A program made the translations under genes and the position numbers. From Streptomyces sp. NRRL S-340 (GTDB lineage Bacteria > Actinomycetota > Actinomycetes > Streptomycetales > Streptomycetaceae), in assembly GCF_000720185.1 (NCBI RefSeq), contig NZ_JOIY01000047.1, positions 1-56,169 on the forward strand: 56,169 bases of DNA, read 5' to 3'. Below, piece after piece: positions 42,655 through 50,092 of this stretch (the stretch's first letter is position 1; every line of letters begins with the position of its first letter). The notes under the pieces are model-generated. The model saw only the letters and a program-made list of their open reading frames with translations, was not told where the DNA came from and did not search any database.

Positions 42655-44100
42655 CTAGCTGCCGCCCCGGTGCACCTGGAAGGCCGCTCTGCGGACGGCC
42701 TTGGCCAGCGCGGGGTCGGGGTGTGCGGCGGCGAGCGCGACCAGCACCTGCACGGTGCGGGGGTGACCGACGGCCCGCACCTCGTCGAGCAGGGCGGGGA
42801 CGGTGGGCTGCAGCGCCGACTCCAGGTGCCGTACGAGCATCGGGGACTCACCGTGATCCGCGACGGCGGCGGCGGTGTCCACCCACAGCCACGTGGCCTC
42901 CTCGCGGGTGAGGACCTCGTGCGCGTCCTCCGGGTCGACACCGTCGTGCTCGGCCAGCCACAGCAGGGCGTACGGGCGCAGCGCGGGCTCGTCGAGCACG
43001 GCCCGCACCTCGGGTTCGGCGGGGGCGCCGACCACCCGCAGCGCCTCGAAGGCGAGGCCGCGCAGCAGGGCGTCCTCGCCGCGGGCCGCGCCCAGCAGCT
43101 CGGTGATCGCGCTGCCCACGGGACGCGCGGCGAGCCAGGCCCGGTACTCGGCGCGGGCCGCGTTGGGGCGCAGCTGGGCGCAGCCGCGCAGCATGTCCTC
43201 GGCCGCCTGCTCGATGTTGCCCGCCGGGCTCTGCGCGGCGACGCAGATCTGCTCCAGCTTGACCCAGACCGCCCAGCTCCCGAGCGGGGTGAGGGTGGCC
43301 TGCCCGTCGCCGTAGGTGAGCGCGCCGACGGACGCGAGGGCGCGCAGCGCCCAGTCGAGAAGCGGGGCGAGGGCGGCCGGCGAGGCCCGCGGGACGTCCT
43401 CGGCCCCCGCGGCGCCCGGGCCCGTGGCGGGGGCCGGCGGTCCGGCGGGTTCGAGCTGCGGGTCGTAGGGCACCTCGCAGCGTTCGGTGCGCAGTTCGGT
43501 GACGCGCTGCCCGAGGAGGTCGAGGAGCTGTTCGACGGGGACGGGGCCGGCGGAGAGCTGGAGGAAGGAGAGCACCTGCGGCATCGCCGAGACGACCTCG
43601 GCGACCGCGGCGGCCTCCTGGCCGTCGGGCTCCGGGCAGGCGAGCGACCAGGCGTCGAACAGGGCGACCCAGCCGCGCAGGACCGCGCTGTCGTCGCGGT
43701 CCCAGGCGCGCAGCCGCCAGCCGGGGCGGGCGCTGTCACCGTGCACCTCGATGAGTCCGGCGAGGCGGGCGGTGTCCCACTCGGCACGGATCTGAGCCGT
43801 GGTCAGGCCCAGCTCGTCCGCCGCCCGCCGGGCGCTGGCCGCGGAGAGGGTGGCCTTGCCGTCGGCGGTCGCCCCGTCCCGGCCCGGCCCGAGGGCGGCG
43901 TCGGCCCAGCGGGCGACGCGGGCCGCCCCGGCCAGGCCGGAGCGCGCCATTCTGGCCAGTTCCGCGGGTGCCGGGGTGCCCTCCGGAGGGCGCGGGGCGG
44001 GGCGCTGCGAGCGCCGCTGGTTCACGGCTCGGGGGGCGGCGGCCAGGGGTCGTGGGCGGACGAGTCGAAGCCTGGAGTCGCGCGGGATACGGGACGTCAC
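42655..44100 (-). CDS. Large hypothetical protein, unknown function
   Basis: 481 residues from a GTG at 44100 (VTSRIPRDSRLRLVRPRPLA); a start at MARSGLAGAARVARWADAAL is an alternative. GC3 bias is strong throughout. An N-terminal region resembles a winged helix (AADELGLTTAQIRAEWDTAR, about 90-109). The C-terminal 200 residues are a run of helices (ALRGLAFEALRVVGAPAEPE, VPALLDEVRAVGHPRTVQVL), reminiscent of HEAT-like repeats. There is no signal peptide, membrane helix or catalytic motif. A scaffold or regulatory role is possible. A repeat-rich spacer lies upstream. Confidence 0.75.
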   Translation of the reverse strand: MTSRIPRDSRLRLVRPRPLAAAPRAVNQRRSQRPAPRPPEGTPAPAELARMARSGLAGAARVARWADAALGPGRDGATADGKATLSAASARRAADELGLTTAQIRAEWDTARLAGLIEVHGDSARPGWRLRAWDRDDSAVLRGWVALFDAWSLACPEPDGQEAAAVAEVVSAMPQVLSFLQLSAGPVPVEQLLDLLGQRVTELRTERCEVPYDPQLEPAGPPAPATGPGAAGAEDVPRASPAALAPLLDWALRALASVGALTYGDGQATLTPLGSWAVWVKLEQICVAAQSPAGNIEQAAEDMLRGCAQLRPNAARAEYRAWLAARPVGSAITELLGAARGEDALLRGLAFEALRVVGAPAEPEVRAVLDEPALRPYALLWLAEHDGVDPEDAHEVLTREEATWLWVDTAAAVADHGESPMLVRHLESALQPTVPALLDEVRAVGHPRTVQVLVALAAAHPDPALAKAVRRAAFQVHRGGS

Positions 44101-44270
44101 GGGTGCAGTCTTCCGGTTGACGGTCCGAAAACCCAAACGGAATGCCACGGGGGTGCGGGAGAAGGCCGAGGCAGGCCGCCTGGGAGGGCGCCGACCGGCC
44201 GGAAACAGGCGCCCCGCGCGGCAACAAACGGAACCGGCGGGGCCCGCGCCGCGGGAGGGGCGCGGGGCGG

Positions 44271-44382
44271 GCCCGGCGGGGCCGGGAACGGTTCCGGCCG
44301 ACGACCGCCGGTTCCGGGCGGTGCGGGCCCGGCGGGGCCGGGAACGGTTCCGGCCGACGACCGCCGGTTCCGGGCGGTGCGG
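44271..44382. repeat. Exact 56-bp tandem duplication
   Basis: 44271-44326 and 44327-44382 are identical. Each unit contains GGAACGGTTCC and its surroundings, a small inverted repeat. The beginning of a third copy follows and then diverges. Confidence 0.9.
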
Positions 44383-44443
44383 GCCCGCCGGACCCGGCGC
44401 ATCGGCCGGGTCCGGCGGGTGGGCCAGGCACGGCGAGTGGACA

Positions 44444-44842
44444 GGGCGCGGCGGGTCGGTCGGACAGGACGCCCGCCCGGGCACGGTGCGTGGCCGGGCA
44501 GGGCGCCCGACCAGGCACCGCACGTGGCCGCGCACCGAACGTGGGCCAGGCAGGGCACGTCGGCCGAACACGGCGCAGGCCAGGCACTGCGGGTCGGCCG
44601 GGCGCCGGCCGGGCGCGGCGGGTCGGTCGGACAGGACGCCCGCCCGGGCACCGCGCGCCGGCCGGGCGGCGCGCGTGTGCCGGGCAGGGCACGTCGGCCG
44701 GACACGGCACGGGCCGGGCGTGGCGGCCGGGCGGTGCGGGGGCGGTTGATCAGGACACCTCCGCCGGGCACGGTGCGTGGCCGGGCAGGACACCCGACCT
44801 AGGCACCGCGCGTGGCCGCGCACCGAGCGTGGGCCGGGCAGG
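44444..44842. repeat. Minisatellite-like spacer with interleaved repeats
   Basis: A 41-base block is identical at 44444-44484 and 44611-44651. A second block of about 78 bases beginning GGGCACGGTGCGTGGCCGGG recurs near 44480 and 44766 with few changes. Many shorter GGCCGGGCAGGGCAC-type elements lie between. Together with the 56-base duplication this fills the 742-base gap between two co-oriented genes. No gene is supported here. Confidence 0.8.
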
Positions 44843-45970
44843 TCACATCAATGGGGTCAGGAAGCGGCGCAGGGCCTCTTCGTAGCCTTGGGGGTCGGCG
44901 TTCCACATGGCGCCGTGGGGGGCGTCGCGGACCGTGTGGAGGGCCACCAGGTTGGGGTGGTGCTCGGCCAGGCGGCGGGAGAACCGCCAGGGGGCCACCT
45001 CGTCGCCGGGGCCGTGGAAGATCAGCGTCGGTGCCGTGAGCCGCGCCGGCCCGGCGGAGTCGGCGACCCGGTCGGCGTACAGGCCCGTGCGTCCCTGCGC
45101 GGCGCGCACCGCGAGCGGCAGCAGGGGCCCCGGCGTGTGCCGGGCCCGGGCGAGGGCGCGCAGCGTCGCCTCCCAGTCGAGTACGGGCGAGTCGAGGACC
45201 AGCCCGGAGATCCGGTCGCGCAGCTCCGAGTGGACGGCGGCGCGCAGCGCCATCGTGGCGCCGGTGGACCAGCCGTGCAGGACGACGCGCTCGGCGCCGT
45301 GGTCCACGGCGTAGCGGATCGCCGCGTCGAGGTCGCGCCACTCGCTCTCGCCGAGGTGGTTCAGGCCGTCCGGGGAGCGGGGTGCGCCGAGGTCCCCGCG
45401 ATAGGCGACGTCCAGCACCGGGAAGTGTCTGCGGTGCAGGAACTGCATGATGTTCAGGGGGTGCTCGCGGGTGGCGCCGAGACCGTGCACGGTGATCACC
45501 CAGGTCTCGCGGACGCCGGGCACGAACCAGGCGGGCAGCGGGCCGAGTTCGCCGGGCACGTCGACGTCGGCGTGGTCCAGCCCGAGGGCGGAGCGCGGGT
45601 CGCCGACGTGCAGGTTGGGCGTGAGCCAGACCCGGTCGCGGGGGTGGAGCAGGCCGTGGGTGACGCGTTCCAGGCGGCGTACGACGGTGTCGGGCAGGTG
45701 CGGGGCGCCCTGCAGGACGGGGCCCACGACCGCGTGGGAGCCGTCCCCCGCCAGGCCGTAGGTGCCGGGACGCAGCGAGGCCAGGTCCCGGGTGAGGGTG
45801 ATCTGGCCGGCGGCCGTGCCGTGCACGGTGAGCCGGGGCTCGGTGGGCAGGGGCCGGCCCGGGGGTGACTTGAGCGCGGCGTCGCTGGCGAGCCGGCCGG
45901 CGGCGACGCTCGCCGCGCCGGCCGCGAGGGCCGCGGTGACGGCCGCGGCCGTCGCTTTGACTGTGCGCAC
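44843..45970 (-). CDS. Alpha/beta hydrolase with N-terminal membrane anchor
   Basis: 375 residues from a GTG at 45970 (VRTVKATAAAVTAALAAGAA), whose first 30 residues could be a signal or anchor; an ATG at 46030 would add 20. The nucleophile elbow is GWSTG in VVLHGWSTGATMALRAAVHS; the acid is in TLIFHGPGDEVAPW and the His in DAPHGAMWNADPQGYEEALR. The oxyanion region is ITVHGLGATREHPLN. It is an esterase, lipase or peptidase-like protein; substrate unknown. It runs 139 bases after the class II aldolase gene on the same strand. Confidence 0.88.
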   Translation of the reverse strand: MRTVKATAAAVTAALAAGAASVAAGRLASDAALKSPPGRPLPTEPRLTVHGTAAGQITLTRDLASLRPGTYGLAGDGSHAVVGPVLQGAPHLPDTVVRRLERVTHGLLHPRDRVWLTPNLHVGDPRSALGLDHADVDVPGELGPLPAWFVPGVRETWVITVHGLGATREHPLNIMQFLHRRHFPVLDVAYRGDLGAPRSPDGLNHLGESEWRDLDAAIRYAVDHGAERVVLHGWSTGATMALRAAVHSELRDRISGLVLDSPVLDWEATLRALARARHTPGPLLPLAVRAAQGRTGLYADRVADSAGPARLTAPTLIFHGPGDEVAPWRFSRRLAEHHPNLVALHTVRDAPHGAMWNADPQGYEEALRRFLTPLM

Positions 45971-46109
45971 GGGTCCAGTGTCATGGCGTGCCGGTTCACC
46001 GGCCAGCGGAAGGAACGGTCGGGGTGACATGCTCCTGCGAGTTCCAGGAACAGCGCTCTTCACCCCTGCGGACCGCCGGATCCCGTGCCGGCCCCGGGGG
46101 CGGCACCCG

Positions 46110-46904
46110 TCAGGCCCCCGGCGTCCGCGGGTGCCGCTGACCGTAGCCGCGCAGCCGTTCGCCGGCCTCCGCGAGCTGTTGCGGGGAGAGCAGGGAGGGG
46201 GTCAGGCCGGGGACCGAGGACGCGGTCAGCCACAGGCGGCACATCCACTCCAGCTGGGCGGTGCGGTCGTACGCCTGGTCGAGGGTGGCGCCGTAGGTGA
46301 GGGTGCCGTGGTTCTGGAGCAGGCAGCCGGAGCGGCCGGCCAGGGCACGCAGCACGTGCGCGGCCAGTTCCTCGGTGCCGTAGGCCGCGTAGGGGGCGAC
46401 GCGCACGGGACCGCCGAGGGCGCCGGCCATGTAGTGGATCAGCGGGAGTTCGGGGACGAGCGTGGAGACGGCCGTGGCGTGCACGGCGTGGGTGTGGACG
46501 ACCGCACGCGCTCCGGTGGTGCGGTAGACCGCGAGGTGCATGGGCAGCTCGCTGGTGGGGACCAGGGTGCCGAGCACCTGCCGGCCGTCGAGGGCGACGC
46601 CGGTGACGTCCTGCGGGGTGAGCCGGTCGTACGGGACGCCCGAGGGGGTGACCAGGACGGTGTCCCCGACCCGGACCGACACGTTGCCGGAGGTGCCGAC
46701 GACGAGTCCGTCGGTGACGGTACGGCGGGCGGTGGACACCAGTTCGCGCCACGCGCGGGACTCCTCGTCCCGAACCTCCCTCACCTCCCTCACCTCCCGC
46801 ACCTCCCGCACCTCCCGCACCTCCTGCGCAGCCTGCCCCTCCCGCCCCTCCGGCTCCTGCCGCGCTCCGCTCGCGCGCTCCGCGTCCTGCTGCTGTTCGG
46901 CCAT
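46110..46904 (-). CDS. Class II aldolase/adducin family protein
   Basis: 264 residues from the ATG at 46904. The family fold begins near residue 50: RELVSTARRTVTDGLVVGTS then GNVSVRVGDTVLVTPSG. Zinc ligands are the His pair in HTHAVHATA and the His in QNHGTLTYG; the catalytic acid is in PTSELPMHLAVY. It is closest to fuculose-phosphate or ribulose-phosphate aldolases; substrate unknown. The N-terminus is an insert of six EVR repeats (about 28-45), encoded by a 9-base tandem array, just before the catalytic domain. Confidence 0.9.
   Translation of the reverse strand: MAEQQQDAERASGARQEPEGREGQAAQEVREVREVREVREVREVRDEESRAWRELVSTARRTVTDGLVVGTSGNVSVRVGDTVLVTPSGVPYDRLTPQDVTGVALDGRQVLGTLVPTSELPMHLAVYRTTGARAVVHTHAVHATAVSTLVPELPLIHYMAGALGGPVRVAPYAAYGTEELAAHVLRALAGRSGCLLQNHGTLTYGATLDQAYDRTAQLEWMCRLWLTASSVPGLTPSLLSPQQLAEAGERLRGYGQRHPRTPGA
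46774..46827. repeat. In-frame 9-bp tandem array inside the aldolase gene
   Basis: Six 9-base units (ACCTCCCTC or ACCTCCCGC, last ACCTCCTGC, plus strand) encode EVR six times on the minus strand. Copy-number changes keep the frame. Confidence 0.93.
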
Positions 46905-47027
46905 GCGGTGATCCTGCCAGTCTCCCGCGGCCCCCGGGCCGGACTTCCCGGGCGCCGGGCTCCCGGGCGCCCGGGAAGAGGGAAGGGGGAGGACCGGCCC
47001 CGGTGAAGGGCCGAAGACGGAGAAGGG

Positions 47028-47072
47028 CGGAAGACACAGGAGGCGGAAGACACAGGAGGCCGAAGACACAGA
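47028..47072. repeat. 16-bp tandem repeat upstream of the phosphate transporter gene
   Basis: CGGAAGACACAGGAGG occurs at 47028-47043 and 47044-47059, with a partial third copy to about 47072. It lies 26 bases before the PHO box. Confidence 0.88.
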
Positions 47073-47097
47073 ATCGGACACCACTGCGACCGCCCCA

Positions 47098-47130
47098 GTT
47101 CATCTTCCGTTCACCCGGGTTACCTACGTT
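47098..47130 (+). promoter_or_regulatory. PHO box (PhoP binding site) upstream of pitH2
   Basis: Two 11-base direct repeats GTTCATCTTCC (47098-47108) and GTTCACCCGGG (47109-47119) match the streptomycete PHO box unit with core GTTCACC; TTACCTACGTT (47120-47130) is a weaker third unit. The site ends 37 bases before the transporter ATG, so PhoP could activate or repress it according to phosphate supply. Confidence 0.82.
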
Positions 47131-47167
47131 CGACGAGCCAATGACGCTCGAACGATTGCCTGGGTAA

Positions 47168-48439
47168 ATGGAAAGCTTCTCGCTGATCCTCGCGATTGTG
47201 GTCGTTACCGCACTCGCGTTCGATTTCACGAACGGTTTCCACGACACCGCCAACGCGATGGCCACCACCATCTCCACCGGCGCACTCAAGCCCAAGGTCG
47301 CGGTGGCCATGTCCGCCGTGCTCAACCTGGTGGGCGCGTTCCTCTCCGTCGAGGTCGCCAACACGATCTCCAAGGGTCTCGTCGACGAGACCGGCATCCG
47401 TCCCGAGGTCATCTTCGCCGCCCTGGTCGGCGCGATCCTCTGGAACCTGCTGACCTGGCTGGTCGGGCTCCCGTCCAGCTCCTCCCACGCCCTCCTGGGC
47501 GGTCTGATCGGCGCCACCATCGCCTCGGCCGGCGTCGGCGCCGTGCACGGCGACGTCCTGGTCACCAAGGTCATGCTCCCGGCGGTCGCCGCGCCGGTCG
47601 TCGCGGGCGTCGCCGCGGTCGCCGCGACCCGGCTGTCGTACACGATCGGCCGGAAGACGGAAGGCAAGGCGGCCGAGAAGGGCCACCGGATCGGGCAGAT
47701 CGCCTCGGCGGGCCTGGTCTCGCTGGCGCACGGCACCAACGACGCGCAGAAGACGATGGGCATCATCACCCTCGCCCTGATCGCCGGCGGCGCCGTCGCA
47801 CCGGGCTCCAACCCTCCCACCTGGGTCATCCTCTCCGCCGGTCTCGCCATCGCGCTCGGCACCTACATCGGCGGCTGGCGCATCATCCGCACCATGGGGA
47901 CGGGCCTGACCGACCTCCGGCCGCAGCAGGGATTCGCCGCCCAGACCAGCGCGGCCGCGGCCATCCTGGCCTCCTCCCACCTGGGCTTCTCGCTCTCCAC
48001 CACGCACGTCGTCTCGGGCTCGGTGATGGGCGCGGGTCTGGGCCGCAAGGGCGGCATGGTCCGCTGGTCCACGGCGGGCCGGATGGCCGTCGCCTGGGTG
48101 CTCACGCTGCCGGCCGCCGCGGTGGTCGGCGCGGGCGCGGAGGCCGTCACCGGTCTCGGTGACTGGGGCACCGCGCTGGTCGCCGTGTTCCTGGTGGCCG
48201 CGAGCGCCGCGATCTGGAAGATCTCCCGCCGCCAGGTCGTCGACCACACGAACGTCAACGGGGCGGACGCCGAGGAGCCGGCCGGTGTGGTCACGCAGGC
48301 CATCGCCGCTGTGGCGCCGCCACCGGCGGCCCCGGTGGCCGACGGCCTCACGGCCACCATCCCGGCCCCGGCGTCCGCGCTCGGCACGGCCTCTGCCGCG
48401 AGCCCGGCGGCGGCGACCCCGCCCGCCGCGGCGGTCTGA
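47168..48439 (+). CDS. pitH2: Inorganic phosphate transporter (PiT family)
   Basis: 423 residues from the ATG at 47168. PiT signature sequences occur twice, as expected: FTNGFHDTANAMATTISTG near residues 20-38 and SLAHGTNDAQKTMGIITLAL near 182-201. About ten membrane helices. The C-terminus is a long Ala/Pro/Thr-rich tail after RRQVVDHTNVNGADAEEPAG. From memory it corresponds to the low-affinity, PhoP-controlled pitH2 of S. coelicolor; a PHO box upstream agrees. The small membrane protein gene follows at 43 bases. Confidence 0.92.
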   Translation: MESFSLILAIVVVTALAFDFTNGFHDTANAMATTISTGALKPKVAVAMSAVLNLVGAFLSVEVANTISKGLVDETGIRPEVIFAALVGAILWNLLTWLVGLPSSSSHALLGGLIGATIASAGVGAVHGDVLVTKVMLPAVAAPVVAGVAAVAATRLSYTIGRKTEGKAAEKGHRIGQIASAGLVSLAHGTNDAQKTMGIITLALIAGGAVAPGSNPPTWVILSAGLAIALGTYIGGWRIIRTMGTGLTDLRPQQGFAAQTSAAAAILASSHLGFSLSTTHVVSGSVMGAGLGRKGGMVRWSTAGRMAVAWVLTLPAAAVVGAGAEAVTGLGDWGTALVAVFLVAASAAIWKISRRQVVDHTNVNGADAEEPAGVVTQAIAAVAPPPAAPVADGLTATIPAPASALGTASAASPAAATPPAAAV

Positions 48440-48482
48440 CACCGCCGCCCCTCCCCCCGGCAATCGAGAAAGCAGCATCGAG

Positions 48483-48704
48483 ATGAAGATCGACTGGGCA
48501 GCCATCGGCTCCGTCTTCGGCGTCAGCCTCGTGGTCACCGTCGGCCTCGTGGCCCTGTTCACCCTGGGCATCGCGGGCCTGTCCCGCCGGGAGGCCGCGT
48601 CGACCCGCGGTGAGTCGGCCCTCGCCGCGACCGCCGGTGCCTATGCGTGCTTCGCGCTGTGCGCGGCAGCCGTCGCCTACGGAATCTCCCTGATCCTGGG
48701 CTGA
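48483..48704 (+). CDS. Small membrane protein linked to the phosphate transporter
   Basis: 73 residues from the ATG at 48483: MKIDWAAIGSVFGVSLVVTV then a helix to GLVALFTLGIAGLS, and a second helix ATAGAYACFALCAAAVAYGI. Two membrane segments with a short charged loop between (RREAASTRGE). It follows the transporter gene closely on the same strand and is probably cotranscribed from the PHO-boxed promoter. Function unknown; perhaps an accessory or stabilising subunit. Confidence 0.85.
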   Translation: MKIDWAAIGSVFGVSLVVTVGLVALFTLGIAGLSRREAASTRGESALAATAGAYACFALCAAAVAYGISLILG

Positions 48705-48759
48705 CCGCAGGGACGCACCCCTGCCCCGGCGAGGGGCACGTCCCGCGACTTCGGCATCG

Positions 48760-48797
48760 ACCCCCGTGAGCCCTTCCGTGGCGCTCACGGGGGTTCT
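48760..48797 (+). terminator. Terminator after the phosphate operon
   Basis: ACCCCCGTGAG (48760-48770) and CTCACGGGGGT (48784-48794) pair perfectly across a 13-base loop, followed by TCT. It separates the phosphate genes from the cobalamin riboswitch. Confidence 0.8.
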
Positions 48798-48867
48798 TGC
48801 CGCGCCGGCTCGCCTCCGGCGCCCCTGCGGCAGCCTCCCGTCGGGGATATGAGCCTCGGCACACCGG

Positions 48868-49060
48868 CGCGGTGCAGGTCAACGGCAAGTTGACGGGTGT
48901 TCCGGGGCCGTGGTGGACTTCCGGGGCCATGTACGGCGGCAGCAGAGGAAGCCGGTGCGAATCCGGCGCGGTCCCGCCACTGTCACCGGGGAGGACGTTC
49001 CCCGGGAGCCAGGAACTCTCTCCGCCGGTCTCGTCGAACCAGGGCGCGGACACCCTGAGT
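48868..49060 (+). ncRNA. Cobalamin riboswitch
   Basis: The conserved core is unmistakable: GAAGCCGGTGCGAATCCGGC (48949-48968), then GCGGTCCCGCCACTGT to 48982, then the B12-box-type GAGCCAGGAACTC (49005-49017). Upstream stems (around 48870-48945) and downstream pairing fit the class. It lies 79 bases before cobD, the first cobalamin gene, and should lower expression when adenosylcobalamin is plentiful. Exact ends are estimates. The expression platform seems to be around 49061-49138. Confidence 0.93.
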
Positions 49061-49074
49061 GAGGACCTATCGCC

Positions 49075-49134
49075 ATGCGCGGCTGCCGACCGAGGCCCAG
49101 CACCGACCGCCCGACCGACCCCGCGGCCGGCTGA
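49075..49134 (+). CDS. Possible 19-codon uORF between riboswitch and cobD
   Basis: ATG at 49075 reads MRGCRPRPSTDRPTDPAAG and ends TGA, four bases before the cobD ATG. GAGTGAGGA lies upstream at a usable distance. It could couple riboswitch-controlled initiation to cobD. It may also be an accident of GC-rich sequence. Confidence 0.28.
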   Translation: MRGCRPRPSTDRPTDPAAG

Positions 49135-49138
49135 ACCC

Positions 49139-50092
49139 ATGGGTGCCGACCGCGTCTTCGCGTACGGCGCCGCCGCCGGCCTCCTCGGTGACCTGCTCCT
49201 CGGCGATCCGCGCCGCGGACATCCGGTCGCCGTGTTCGGGCGGGCCGCGGGCGCCGTGGAGCGTGTGCTGTGGCGGGACCACCGCGGGTGGGGCGCGCTG
49301 CACACCGTCGTGTGCGCCGGTGGCGCCGCCGCGCTGGGTGCCGCCGCCGCCCGCGCCGTCCGCCACTCCCCCGCCGGCTCGGTCCTGTTGACCGGGGCCG
49401 CCACCTGGGCCGTGGTCGGCGGCACCTCGCTCGCCCGCGAGGCGGGCGCCATCGGGCGGGCGCTGGAGGCGGGCGACGTCGAGACGGCCCGGGCGCGCCT
49501 GCCGCACCTGTGCGGACGCGATCCGCAGGCCCTGGACGCCGACGGGATCGCCCGCGCCGTCGTCGAGTCGGTCGCCGAGAACACCTCCGACGCGGTGGTG
49601 GGCGCGCTCGCCTGGGGTGCCCTGGCGGGCGTGCCGGGCCTGGCCGGCTTCCGGGCCGTCAACACCCTGGACGCCATGGTCGGGCACAAGTCGCCCCGCT
49701 ACCGGCGCTACGGCTGGGCGTCCGCCCGGCTCGACGACCTGGCGGGCTGGCCGGGGGCCCGGCTGACGGCCCTGCTGGCCACCGTGGCGGGCGGTGATCC
49801 GCGCGGGGCCGTACGGGCCTGGCGCGCCGACGCCGGGCGCCACCCGAGTCCCAACGCCGGGCCGGTGGAGGCCTCGTTCGCGGGGGCGCTCGGGGTGCGG
49901 CTGGGCGGCACGCTGTCGTACGGGGGGCGGGTGGAGCACCGGCCGGTGCTCAATGACCGGGGGCGCGCCGTCCAGGTGAGGGACATCGACCGGGCCGTAC
50001 GGCTCTCACGGCGCGTGAGCTGGCTCGCGCTCGGCACGTGCGCCGCCGCGAAGCTGCTGTGCGACCGTCTGACGAAAGGACGTGCGTCATGA
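49139..50092 (+). CDS. cobD: Cobalamin biosynthesis protein CobD/CbiB
   Basis: 317 residues from the ATG at 49139. CbiB family features: GLLGDLLLGDPRRGHPVAVF near residues 14-33, VVESVAENTSDAVVGALAWG near 142-161, and RAVNTLDAMVGHKSPRYRRY near 174-193. Several membrane helices and the C-terminal LNDRGRAVQVRDIDRAVRLS. It joins the aminopropanol arm to adenosylcobyric acid to make adenosylcobinamide (phosphate) at the membrane. First gene of the riboswitch-controlled operon. Its TGA overlaps the cobQ ATG (ATGA at 50089). Confidence 0.95.
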   Translation: MGADRVFAYGAAAGLLGDLLLGDPRRGHPVAVFGRAAGAVERVLWRDHRGWGALHTVVCAGGAAALGAAAARAVRHSPAGSVLLTGAATWAVVGGTSLAREAGAIGRALEAGDVETARARLPHLCGRDPQALDADGIARAVVESVAENTSDAVVGALAWGALAGVPGLAGFRAVNTLDAMVGHKSPRYRRYGWASARLDDLAGWPGARLTALLATVAGGDPRGAVRAWRADAGRHPSPNAGPVEASFAGALGVRLGGTLSYGGRVEHRPVLNDRGRAVQVRDIDRAVRLSRRVSWLALGTCAAAKLLCDRLTKGRAS

